A DNA stretch of 64,000 nucleotides from assembly GCF_008831285.2 (NCBI RefSeq), contig NC_045148.1:14672802-14736801 (forward strand), given 5' to 3'. This document shows, piece after piece, positions 51,501-61,797 of this stretch. The notes beneath the pieces are model-generated. The model worked only from the letters and a program-made list of their open reading frames with translations. It was not told the origin of the DNA and made no database searches. The DNA comes from Nymphaea colorata. Its lineage: Eukaryota > Streptophyta > Magnoliopsida > Nymphaeales > Nymphaeaceae. Every line of letters begins with the position of its first letter. The first letter of the stretch is position 1. Both the position numbers and the translations under genes were made by a program.

Positions 51501-52465
51501 GGACATCAGAACATTATTGGATCCAATAAATAGGATAAACAGGTTAATCGAAAGCTAAATCCAACTCAAACATGGATCTCAAATAATAGCAACACCCAAA
51601 AGCTAAATGAATAATGACATTCAACATATGATTATAAAAGACAACTATATCCAAAAAACAAGGCCAATATGGATATTAACGAATCCAAAAGTGGAAATAA
51701 TTGGATTCTCTGGATCTTGGGTACCCGTCGCGCATGCATAATAAACCTGTTATTCAACTTGTCAACTTTTAGATCTTTGATTTTACATGTGCCCTAGATC
51801 ATTATTCATGTAACTTAACATTCAGGCCCTCATCATATTTTAAGAGAACCTCATATGCAGGTACTGCAATCAATTTCTTCTCAAAAGGAAAACCTTATAA
51901 TCTATATTAAGTATATGAGTTTATATATATATGTATATATATATATTATATAACCGCGTAGTTGTTTCGAAGGAAGCCCACAAAGATCCGGACTGATGCC
52001 CAAATGAGAAATGTTGGTTATGACTTATGGCCAATACTAAGAAAAAGGTGGGTTGACCACTCTCTTTTGTGAAGGCTGTTACATAACATTCCGAACAAAA
52101 TGCACGGTGAAACATGACCCTGTTTGTTATTTTCAAGTAGCATGTAAGCGTGCTAGATTTATTCTTTCAAGGAGAATGACGATTCATTTCTATGTCGAGC
52201 AAACATCTTAAAGTTTCAAAGTTTTAAAGATCCACAACTTTGTTATACATGATGAGGGGAGAGAGAGCGGGAGAGAGACAGACAGAAATGCCTAAGAAGA
52301 GCGGATAAAAAAGCAGAAGAGATTAACTCCGTCAGAACAGTAAAAAAAAAAAAAAAAGAGGGAAAGAGAAAGGGAAAAGATCTTGGGCTTACCGCCGCTC
52401 GCCTCGCCGGAAACAGCCACCACTCCGATGCTTAAGGCGCTGACGAAAAGGAGAGGAGTCTTCAT
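50007..52465 (-). CDS. Possible two-exon small secreted peptide (tentative)
   Basis: Exon 1 is 52465-52393: ATG, then a signal-peptide-like stretch (MKTPLLFVSALSIGVVAVSG) and a good GGCG|GTAAGC donor. Exon 2 could be 50053-50007, after a TCTTGCAG acceptor, giving GCIVHGGAGPLWCFC and a stop. The product would be 39 residues. The 2.3-kb intron and tiny size make this weak. An imperfect copy of the exon-2 sequence lies on the same strand near 53540-53590, upstream of J-domain copy B. A larger in-frame reading from 52645 exists but looks non-coding. Confidence 0.25.
51270..51930. repeat. Diverged direct repeat pair, about 230 bp each, about 425 bp apart
   Basis: About 51270-51490 and 51695-51930 share, in the same order, blocks such as GATTGGA/ATTGGATTC, GGGTA(G/C)CC, GCATGCATAA-like, TTCAACTT-like, TTAACATT(G/C)AGG(T/C)CCTCA and AGAGAACCTCATA. 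They differ at many sites and both end in TA-rich DNA. Confidence 0.6.
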
Positions 52466-53632
52466 AAAAAAGAGTGGCGACTCATCTTTTACGTTTGGCT
52501 GAAGGCATCGCAACCAACATGTGAGTGTGCTAGGAGGTTCTTTCAACGCTCCTTTTAACACCCTTGTCCGCATGGAGACGATATTTAAAAGGTTATTTCT
52601 TTCTAAATTCAAGCATCCGAACAAAAAGAAAACCTTGTTTTCCATTTTACCTTCTTCCCGTTACTTTCTAACGCAGTTATGTGCAAGTATATAATGATCT
52701 TTTACTTACATTTACTTTCCTCAATAAATTGTGACTGACTATACCTTTTCCGACGTTTACTCACGCCTTAATAAAAATTTTTTTTTACTAATGTTCTCTT
52801 TGCACCAATAATGTCCCTTCGTTTTAGTGTCTTCAATTCGTATGAAAGAACCTTGATTCCTCTCTCCTCTTCCCTCCCCTCCTCGTCCTTCACCATGCCT
52901 TATTTTATTTTTCCTTAAAAAATTTTTGAACTTTAAATACACGTACAGCTGAAGCTTGTTATGATTAAGTTGAATTTAAATTAAAATCTGATTGAATGTT
53001 TATGTAAAACCAAATTAGACTTGAATCCAATCAGATGTCATTCCTCAAATCTGCATTCGAGCTAGTTTTTTTGTCGGATGTTAATTATTCTCCTTTTATA
53101 CCTGACTTTTTTTTGAAGAAGTTCGATTGGATCCGATATTTGATGAAAGAATCTGCTTACAAAAAATTATAAATATGATTTGCACTGAATTGTTGTTTTC
53201 TAATTGCTAGTTGTCTATTTAAGCTGTTTTGGGCTGTTAATATTTTTCATAATACGTTCCATCTATCAGCAGATCAGCTTCTTTCGCTGCTTTTCCTGTA
53301 ACCAGTCCTTTCTTCATTTTCTTGCCACAATAAGATCTTATAAGTATGCTTGACAGTGTTGAGCATGAATTGCAAAGGCTACCAGAGAAGTTTGCTTGGC
53401 TGCGGAGAAGAAGACGATATTTTCCGGATAATAGCGCTCTGGCACCGTCCCTGATCCCTCCCTCCGTCCAGGTCCTTCACGAAAACTCTGGAGCCGGCGA
53501 CCCTCTTGATTTCGCTAGATCCCCAGGAGAAGGGGAGCGGGGCCCGCTCTTAGCTGTAGAGGGCCCCACAGCACAGCACCGCCATAGTCCCTGCAACGGA
53601 ATGCATCGCCGGAGATTGTCGCGAAGCGCCGC

Positions 53633-53726
53633 GAACGTTCTACATCCTCCGCGTCCGGCCAAGCTCCGGAATGTGTTTCTCTGCTTCTCGACCATGAGAG
53701 AAACAGAAGACCTCCGTAGTATAAGA
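53633..53726 (+). promoter_or_regulatory. Heat-shock-type promoter of J-domain gene B
   Basis: GAACGTTC at 53633-53640 fits GAAnnTTC. TATAAGA follows at 53720-53726, about 164 bp before the ATG at 53890. Confidence 0.5.
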
Positions 53727-53889
53727 TAGGGAACAGTGAAAGGGACGTGCATCCTCAGTTCTCCACTGCAGTGAGCAACCGGAATCTTCTTCTGCAGCTT
53801 CTTTTCACGCTTCCCTTAGCAACAACAAGGCGTCTCCGGAACAAGCCTTTGCCTGAGAGTGCCGGACTCCGGTGATAGAGAAAGAAGAG

Positions 53890-54808
53890 ATGGTGGCCGA
53901 TTACTATGCTGAACTCGGCGTGGGGCCGAACGCCTCGCCTGAGGAGATCCGAAGCGCCTACCGCAAGCAAGCCGTGGTAAGGACACTCCTCAGGATGCAC
54001 GTACTCCTTCATTAGATGTGTCTTTTGTTATCGTTATTTACCTGTGTTTCCTATTCACTTTCTGTTCAGAGATGGCATCCTGACAAATGGAGGAGAGTTC
54101 CTCCAGAGCTTGCGGAGGAAGCCAAGAAGAGGTTCCAGAAAATTCAAGAAGCATATTCAGGTTGGTCGGCTCCCTCCAAATTTGATGTATCTTTCTTTTC
54201 TTATATCTGATCTAGTTTTAGTCTTCGTTCTTCGTCGTTCATATGATATTTACGGATCATTCGGTAATGATTTTGCAGTTCTATCTGACGGACGGAAGAG
54301 GAAGTGGTACAACGCAGGTCTCTACGATCCAAGCGAACAAGAGGATGAGGTAAACTCATCTTCCATTAAAATCAAATTAGCCCTGTATTGTAATTCATAA
54401 ACGCGTAGCTTAACCATGCTGATTGCTTAACTAACTACCATGAAATTGAATACAGGGTTTATGCGATTTTGTTGAGGAATTGTTGTCTGTCATGACGGAA
54501 GTTCGAAAGGAGGTGCGTATATACTTATATTCTATAACGATGCAGAATATATAAGAGCCTAATATTTGAGAAGGGCAATGGTGCTCACCCGTCTTGTTGG
54601 CTTTCTGCAGAAGAGGACTTATGGGTTGGGGGAGCTACAAAATATGTTGTCCGAAATGATGGCCGGCGCCGGCGGGAGCTGGTGTAGTGGGTCGGCCGGC
54701 GGAGCCTGTAGAAGTTCGAAGAGGGCTCGCGTGGGAGACCACGGCTGCCCGACCGAAGCACCCAAGAGTCGGCCTGCCACCACACTTGTGAAGGTTGGGG
54801 GCGTCTGA
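53890..54808 (+). CDS. Small J-domain (type III Hsp40) co-chaperone, copy B
   Basis: Exons: 53890-53976, 54070-54160, 54279-54349, 54456-54512 and 54611-54808; 167 residues. The exon structure is identical to copies A and C. J-domain from residue 4: YYAELGVGPNASPEEIRSAY, HPD in RWHPDKWRRVPPE, FQKIQEAYSVLSDGRKRKWYN. It is followed by GLYDPSEQEDE, GLCDFVEELLSVMTEV and a YGLGELQNMLSEMM block, then a Gly/Ser/Arg tail ending VKVGGV. Trp replaces the Leu found in copies A and C just before the YN/YD of helix IV. Exon 2 is one codon longer than in A. Copy C is the closest relative by exon 1 (LGVGPNAS / LEVGPNAS). Confidence 0.92.
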
Positions 54809-56212
54809 TCGGCGACGTCTCTTTCCTCATACGAGGACGAGAGAGAGGTAGAGAGAGAGGGAGAGGCTTATTTGTATTTAAGAAGATTTTTTTTTACCTG
54901 TTTCTTGTAAATGTAAAATTTTGGGACGGGTTAGAGCAATAAAATGAAGACTTTGCAACAAGAAACGCTCTTTCTAAGAGATGGTCTTGTTGAAGAAGCT
55001 TCGCAGATTCTTACAACATTCTTATAACATTCTCACAGTTGGCCATGCGTGCTAAATGATGATATCGTTTCACAAGAAGGAGCTCCAAACGGCTTCTGTG
55101 AATATATATTTGGTTTATGTCGAGATATCACAACAAAAATTGCGGGATCGACTCTCATATTTGAGATTAGTTCATGTTAATTGGTGTTCTTCTGGGTGTA
55201 ACTTTTCCGAGTTCTACTTCAAACAAAAATAAACTAGCCTATGTTAATTGGTGTTCTTTGGGGTGTAACTTTCGGTTCTTCACTTCAAACAAATGATTAG
55301 ATTCATATCTGCCCTTTCTTGAAGGAATAAAAATTCGATAGATTCATTTTCCCTTTATAGAAAAATTGAAATTCAATAGATTTATCTTTCCTTTATCGAA
55401 GTAAATTGAAATTCAAAAGAAGTACAAAAATCTAAAAACCTGATTCTGCTAAGTTTTTTGCAGTGTTTGGGCTGGGTTTTGAATAGAACTTCGTTTTTAC
55501 GAAACCAGATTTTCTAATATCTAAGAGTAGTGAAAAACTGGTCTCTTATTCAATACCAGGTTTCGCAGGTGTCACCCATAAGAAAAAAAAAAAAAGCAAA
55601 GTTTTTAAAATTTGGTTTTCATGAAACTTAGTTTTTGCAAATCAAATTGGGTTGGAGGATAGTGTCATACATCATTTTATTTGATAAACATGTGAAATTT
55701 GGCTTATAATTTGAATTTTAAAAAGGAAAAGAACATTTTTTTAAAGTTCCAAATCCAAAAATTCTTGAGATGCAATTCATTTACCAATGTTCATCTTTAG
55801 TTAGGTTGTGTTAACAAAGACATTGTAATGCTTGTATGCATGAGGGCATTAACACAGACATTGTATTCGTGTTAAGGTTGGGGTGAATTTATGGCGCATT
55901 AAAATGCGCGTGTTTTATTTATTAGATGTTGTACTGTTCTTTCTTGTGTGATTACTATTCATTCTCTTTGGAACATGATGGACAGGACGTCCTGTCCATC
56001 AGATCACCTATCCTGTTCCAGTGTCAATTGCATAGTTCTTTTGTCTGTTGTTTGATGAATTTAAGAAGTGAACACCCTGTGTGTTTTGTCTGGTACTTTT
56101 TTACCCATGACATTTTGTCTGTTATGTCACTTCCGTTGAGTGTTTCTTTGAAACATATTTAATTTTCCAGTGACCAAAGGCAGTCCATAGATAGCCATGC
56201 TTGTCCATTGCA
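54809..56212. other. Spacer downstream of J-domain copy B
   Basis: 3'UTR with (GA)n at about 54838-54868, then AT-rich DNA. About 55160-55290 holds two similar segments sharing GTTAATTGGTGTTCTT and GGGTGTAACTTT. The frame at 55926-56162 is not convincing. Confidence 0.4.
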
Positions 56213-56397
56213 AGGGCGGAGTTAAGGTATGACTTGATGGTTTTGATTTTTTTATAAAAAAATTATATGCAAATTTTAAAAAATTATAAAAATTTTAATT
56301 TTTTTAGATAAAAATTTTGAAAACTGCTATTTTGGCCCTAGTCAAAATTTAAAAAACTTCTATTCAACCCCCTTCTTAAAAAATGTCTGACTCTGTT
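56213..56397. mobile_element. Short AT-rich MITE-like element
   Basis: The left end GGCGGAGTTAAGG at about 56215 and the right end, read in reverse as CAACAGAGTCAGACA from about 56398, match as imperfect inverted repeats. The core is AT-rich with AATTTTTTTAGATAAAAATT-like runs and TTGGCCCTA. This is a common look for a dispersed plant family with GGCGGAGCCA ends. Confidence 0.45.
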
Positions 56398-56449
56398 GTT
56401 GATTGATTGTAGACAAAAAAAAAAAAACAACAAATAAATGTAGTCTAAA

Positions 56450-57040
56450 TGCACTTAAGATAACTGGAGCTTGGCTCATGAACAAGCTTGAGCCGAGTCA
56501 TTTGCTTAACAAGTCAAGTTCGAGTTCATGAGTTGACTAGTTTAAATAATCGAGTCGAGCTCAAGCCTTAATCGAGTTTGTCGTTCTTTAATCAAGTTAA
56601 AATATTCAAATTAGTTTATGTGTTTGTTGAGCTTTAATCGAGCTCGAGTTCAACACGTAACGATGAATATGAATTCAGTTCAAACGAGTTTGTGGAACTT
56701 TAATCGAGTCGAATGAATATTAATTATATTCAAACAAGTTTGTCGAGCCTTAGTCTAGTTGAGTTCGAGCTCAACATGTAACTATCAAGTCGAGCTTGAG
56801 TAGCATTCGTCGAGCTATTCACGAACCCGAAGTTTCATTAGTCAAGCCGAACTCGAGCTGACTGACTGAACTCGGGTTCTACTTAGCTCGTGCTTGAACC
56901 CTAAATTGATTGTAACTATCGGGTCGAGCTTGAGTAGCATTCGTCGAGCTATTCACAAACTCGAAGTTTCATTAGTCAAGCCGAGCTGGAGCTGACTGAC
57001 TGACTGAACTGGGGTTCTACTTAGCTCGTGCTTGAATTAG
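56450..57040. repeat. GAGCTCGAG-rich repeat containing a 134-bp tandem duplication
   Basis: The whole stretch is built from variants of TCGAGTTCGAGCTC and CGAGCTTGAG. Within it, 56779-56912 and 56913-57040 are tandem copies sharing GTCGAGCTTGAGTAGCATTC, TTTCATTAGTCAAGCCGA and TTCTACTTAGCTCGTGCTTG. Similar word-rich elements are widespread in plants and probably transposon-derived. Confidence 0.7.
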
Positions 57041-57279
57041 AGGCAAAACCATAATTGACCTTCCAAATACTGCGCTCTGGACCAGGCACTCTTTAATCTT
57101 TTGTATGAAGATGTCGTCATCTATTCTAAAATCATTCACATAACATGAGTAGGTGGGACGCAAACGCGTGGGACCGTTTGAAAATTTTATGTTGTGTGGG
57201 ACTACATTACTTGAGCGTCGCGTTCCTCCTAATATCTGCCTCGAAGAAGGAGCGCGAAGAAGAAGGTCTGAAGCATCCG

Positions 57280-57358
57280 GAACGTTCTAACTTCTACGGC
57301 CAGCAGATATTTTTTCGCTTCTTCTCGACGCAACGGAGATAAAGCCGCGTTGTATAAG
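57280..57358 (+). promoter_or_regulatory. Heat-shock-type promoter of J-domain gene C
   Basis: GAACGTTC at 57280-57287, followed by a further TTC at 57292-57294. TATAAG lies at 57353-57358, about 214 bp before the ATG at 57572. Confidence 0.5.
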
Positions 57359-57571
57359 TATGGAACGCTGCTGTCAACCCCACTGCATGATCGATCGCCG
57401 AGTTGCCCTTCGCCTGGTTCCGTCAAGCGTTGGCCGGAAAATTACGTTTCTCGGTAACAGATGCAGCAAGCCGCTGGCTTCTTGCCTCAGCAAGAAGAAA
57501 GGTGACGACCAGAAGTCCAGAGATTAATCAGCGAGAGTAGTTGGGAGCCTCGTGCGAGTGCGGAAGAAAGG

Positions 57572-58637
57572 ATGATGGCCGATCACTACGTTGAACTCGA
57601 GGTGGGGCCGAACGCCTCGTCTGAGGAGATCCGAAGCGCCTACCGCAAGCAAGCCGTGGTAAGCAGGAACGTAGTTTTTCGTCCATCTACATTTGCCTTC
57701 CCCCTGTTTGGTGCTGCTTTTACCGGAAGATATCGTTTTTCAGAGATGGCATCCCGATAAATGGGGGAGAGTCCCTCTGGAAGTTGCCGAGGAAGCCAAG
57801 AAGAAGTTTCAGAGAATTCAAGAAGCATATTCAGGTCGATTTTCTTTCTCCAAATTTTAAATCCTTTTTCTCTTTACAAGCCTGTTTGATTTAGTTTTGA
57901 ATCCTCCTCGCTTCCATCAACTTTAAGCTTCTTAATCTTTCCGCTCATGTTTATAACTATATTTCCATTAAGTGATAATTTTGCAGTACTGTCGGACGGA
58001 CGGAAAAGGACGTTGTATGACGCAGGTCTCTACGATCCAACGGAAGAGGTGGACGAGGTAAAGTAATTAAAATTAAATCAAACCCTCCTTCTTAGACAGT
58101 AGCCGGCTCCTTTTTAAACATGTATGTAAAACAAATTAGACTGTATTTTCTTGAAAATTTTCTCTACGTAAATAGTTCTAGATTTTCTTCCTTTTCTTTT
58201 CTTTTTTTTTTCTGGTGTTCTTGGACTATCTATCTATCTATCTTTAATAATTTCGCAATGAAAAATACAGGGCTTCTGTGATTTTGTTCAGGAGTTGTTC
58301 TCTTTAATGGCCGAAGTAAGAAACGAGGTATGTTTAGATCTTCTTTCTTATACTATAATAGGCGATTGTAGTTCTGAGTCGATCCTGAAGAAATAGATCT
58401 TCGACTGGAGCTTATTTATTCATTTCTGCTTCTGTTGTTATGCAGAAAAGGAGTTATGGACTGGGGGAGCTACAGAGTATGCTGATGGAGATGATGGATG
58501 GTCAGGATCCATGTGACGACGAGTGGGTCTCCGCGTCCCGAGGAAGAAGAGCCAAGAGGGCTCGAGGCGGCGGCCATGGCTGTCGGGATGCAGTCGGGGG
58601 AAGGTCTCGTGCACCGATGAAAGTTGCGATTGTCTGA
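57572..58637 (+). CDS. Small J-domain (type III Hsp40) co-chaperone, copy C
   Basis: Exons: 57572-57658, 57744-57834, 57987-58057, 58271-58327 and 58446-58637; 165 residues. J-domain: HYVELEVGPNASSEEIRSAY, HPD in RWHPDKWGRVPLE, FQRIQEAYSVLSDGRKRTLYD. The tail contains GLYDPTEEVDE, GFCDFVQELFSLMAEV, YGLGELQSMLMEMMDG and a basic RRAKRARGGG stretch ending KVAIV. The central Gly of the usual LGV in helix I is Glu here (ELEVG). Intron positions and phases are the same as in copies A and B, so the three arose by tandem duplication. The start is the first of two adjacent ATGs. Confidence 0.92.
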
Positions 58638-61276
58638 GAGAGACCCGTTTTGATAAAATTGACAAAATAGTTGGGACTGTTCATGTAAAATTAGTAGGTT
58701 GAGCAGGTACCGGAGGTTTGTAGAGGGAAGGAATTTTGAGCGGCGTCTTGTAAATGTCTAAAAGTGAGACGGAAAATTGCAAATAACACTAAATTTGATG
58801 GTGTGTCCCTGCATTTACTCTTGCCGATTGTCTTGAAGAGGCCACCGTCGTCCCCTGATCTGTAGAGAACGTTTGATTCACCCTTGTACGAACGTCTAGA
58901 GGGGACACGAATGCCCCGGACAGGACGTTAGGAACAAGGCGTCCAGATCTTGGCCGCATCCTGAATGAATCACGAAACCACATGTAACAAAGCACCCACA
59001 TAGAACTTGATGGGGTCGAATGTAAGTTGTGAAATGATCAGGTCCGATTAACCATACTTGCGTTTGAACATGTGAAAGCTACTAATAAGGAGCACTAGGA
59101 ATGACTGGAGAGATCATACTCTCGATTGGCTCCAAGTTTTGTTGAAGATCTACATTTCTTTTATATAATTTAAAGGTACAAAACAAGATCTATATCTTGT
59201 AAAGTTACAAGTATCTAGGCAGCTGTAACCGTGGCAAAAAGAGAGCATCGCTACGTAGAGCCCGCCGGTGGAAAGGGCTTTAATTAACTTGAAACCTATG
59301 GAACAAATTCTGAATTGATGTGTAAAGTTATTCTAAATTGATGTGTAACTTTACACATGGTGCTATTCCTGTTGGTGTGTTTGTGTACAGGCATGCACCC
59401 GCATGTGGAATAATCTAGCTCTGCTACATGTAGAACTGAATATTGTTCACGTGACAGCCCAATATAAACATTTTTCATCAAGGTGACCAAATTATAGTTT
59501 CAAAAGTTTGATAGGAGATAAAATATCATTTTCTGTCTCAAGCACACATATATATATATGTATATATAATGAGAGAGAGAGAGAGGAAGGGAGAGAAAAA
59601 TTGAAATCCTTCTGCATTCCGTCCATCCAGTAATGAGGATTTCAGTTTCTTTTAAAGAGACCTTGCCTGCGAACTGCTGGCCTTCTGGAATGCGAGGACT
59701 AAGGCACTTCAATTGTTATGAGAAGGCGGAAAATTCTCATCTCAAGAATCCTTCTCCTTGCACGTCTTTGATGTGGAGGAGCAGTTTGAGATTAATGTTG
59801 GGAGAAATGTCACCGTCAAGGCTGCGTCATAGAATAAGAGAGCAGCTGAAATTTCCATGGTATTTGGTGAAGACATGTTCAAAAGATATTCAACAGGTGA
59901 TGTTACCAGCCATTAAGGCCGATTCAAGGAAAAGGGTACGTCGTCCTCGAAACCTAAAAACAGTTGGACGAATAGATCAGCAGGACGTTTAGGTCGCTGC
60001 TGACTGCGACGTATCCTCCATCCAATAGTCATCATAAAAAATATTCTCATGCTGTTCATCCTATCCTTTTGGGGTTCAAAGACTTTTTCATGGAAAGAAG
60101 TTAAGAATTTGATAAGCTCAACTGCATCTCTTAAACACGGTTCTCCCTCCCTCTTGAGAAGTTTGAAAAAAAAAAATGGTTAAACTTGAGAAGGCTGGAA
60201 AAAAAGAAAAAGTTGGGGTCACTTAGGTGTGTTTGATAGCCTTGGATTTGAGACCCTCTAAGATCCAACCTTAAATCTGATTTTTCTCACTGCAAAACCG
60301 CTAAACAAAGATCTTAAGTCTGAATCTTGGTTTAATCTACGATCCTTAGTTTGATTGATAAACCATGGTTCTTCTGTTACATCAGCAAAAGCAAGCCACA
60401 TCACAGGATCCATAGATTTTAAGTCAGAAATCAAAGGCTCCTTAGAGAGCCAATGTTGAGCCGATATTAAGATGTTCTGTTGGTGGAAAGTATGTTTTGT
60501 TAGAATTATGCACGATTACGTATTAATTACCACAATAATACATACTTATTTTCCATAATCTAGAGCTGGCAGCATTTCGTGCTTCGGAAGCAACTTTCGT
60601 CAAAGTTGAGATTTAACAGATCATGTATTATATATGACAATCAAGCTAGCTATTGTACTTACTTCTCTTATTCACTTTTTCGAATCACATTTAATAAAGG
60701 AGGAGGAAAAAATAGATGCACGAGCAAGATAGGGTTGTTGCTTATATTTAAGGGTGACACTTTTTTTTCGTGACAATAAAAGGTGAAAGGTTGACCCTCT
60801 AATGCTACTCTTATGGAACAAAAGGAACATAAAGAGAGAAAACTAGTTATACCAAACTCATGATTAATTAGGCTGCAATGACCTCATAAAAGATCCTCTT
60901 GTTGAGTGGGTTCATATTAGTTGAAACCATACAATTGAAAAAGAAAGTAGTAGTTTTGCTTCATTAGGTTTCATTTGGTAGTCAACATAATTACTGTTCA
61001 AGCATATATCAGCGGGTGAATTGACTCCACAAGGGCCAATCTTTCAGTGACACGTGCCACTCGTTAGTAAAAGCAAAGTATTTTTTTTTTAAATTTTTCC
61101 AAAGAAGAAAAAGTAAAACATACTTTTATGTGTGGACCCTTTTCCACACAATATGGTGCTGCCTCCTACCAAAGCAGAGCTCTTAGAACCAACCCCTACC
61201 ATGCCAACAACCTGCACCAACCAAAGATACCGAACCCCTTATTTTTATTTGTCCCTTTCTTCCACATTAATCAACC
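58638..61276. other. Spacer between J-domain copy C and the GPI-type protein gene
   Basis: AT-rich. (TA)n and (GA)n runs lie near 59546-59586. The frame at 59633-59992 is basic and lacks any recognisable motif, so it is not called. No transposon ends recognised. Confidence 0.4.
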
Positions 61277-61284
61277 TATAAAAG
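61277..61284 (+). promoter_or_regulatory. TATA box of the proline/cysteine-rich protein gene
   Basis: TATAAAAG, 70-77 bp upstream of the ATG at 61354. Confidence 0.75.
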
Positions 61285-61353
61285 GACTTCCCCTTTATTT
61301 CTACACCACATTGCCTCACAGAGTCCTAGAAGTTGCTCTTGGAGACAAACAAA

Positions 61354-61797
61354 ATGAGCCAAGTTAGACATCTTAATCTCTACAACTTCCTGTTCTCTCT
61401 GGTTTTGCTTGCTGCTTCATGGAGCCTCACTCAGAGCGCAATCACAGAGAAGCTTGACAACACCACACAGAAACTGGAGGACACCACACCCCCTTCAGCA
61501 GTGACGACTCCTGACTGTACAACGTGTGCAACTTGTCCGACTCCATGTGGTGGATATTTGCCGCACCCACCGCCGGAACCGCCCAAAGAGGAGCAGCCTC
61601 CGTCGGTGCACTGCCCATCCACGGACCCATCAGCAGGGTGTTTGCCCCAGCCTTACTACTACACTACTGGGAACCCAAACGCTTTATACCCATACAAGCC
61701 TTATAATTACGAGTACTACAATGGATGCGAAACTCAGGCGCAGAAATTGCCTATGATTATGGTGCTGATTGCAGTGTTGTTGTCCTGTTGGTATTAG
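61354..61797 (+). CDS. Secreted proline/cysteine-rich protein with GPI-type C-terminus
   Basis: Intronless, 147 residues. Residues 1-29 (to about LTQSA) are a signal peptide. The mature part begins Thr-rich (residues 30-53), followed by DCTTCATCPTPCGGY (four Cys at 3-3-4 spacing), a Pro-rich stretch (PPPEPPKEE) with likely hydroxyproline sites, a second Cys pair and a Tyr-rich segment (YYYTTGNPN, YNYEYYNG). The last about 15 residues (LPMIMVLIAVLLSCWY) are hydrophobic and follow a small-residue region, as in GPI-anchored proteins. It resembles plant Pro-rich cell-surface proteins with a CxxC-PCxx start. Location at the plasma membrane or wall is inference. I chose the ATG at 61354 because it lies right before the signal peptide and downstream of a good TATA box. 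Confidence 0.85.
   Translation: MSQVRHLNLYNFLFSLVLLAASWSLTQSAITEKLDNTTQKLEDTTPPSAVTTPDCTTCATCPTPCGGYLPHPPPEPPKEEQPPSVHCPSTDPSAGCLPQPYYYTTGNPNALYPYKPYNYEYYNGCETQAQKLPMIMVLIAVLLSCWY

Larger units (their letters stand above)
49578..53632. other. Spacer between J-domain copies A and B
   Basis: Mostly AT-rich. It holds a possible two-exon minus-strand peptide gene (50007-52465), a diverged direct repeat (51270-51490 / 51695-51930), a (TA)n run at 51469-51496 and (GA)n near 52260-52280. Nothing else recognised. Confidence 0.4.

Noticed and set aside
59633-59992. 119-codon plus-strand frame
   Set aside because: Basic, irregular composition with no motif, no TATA box and no splice partners.
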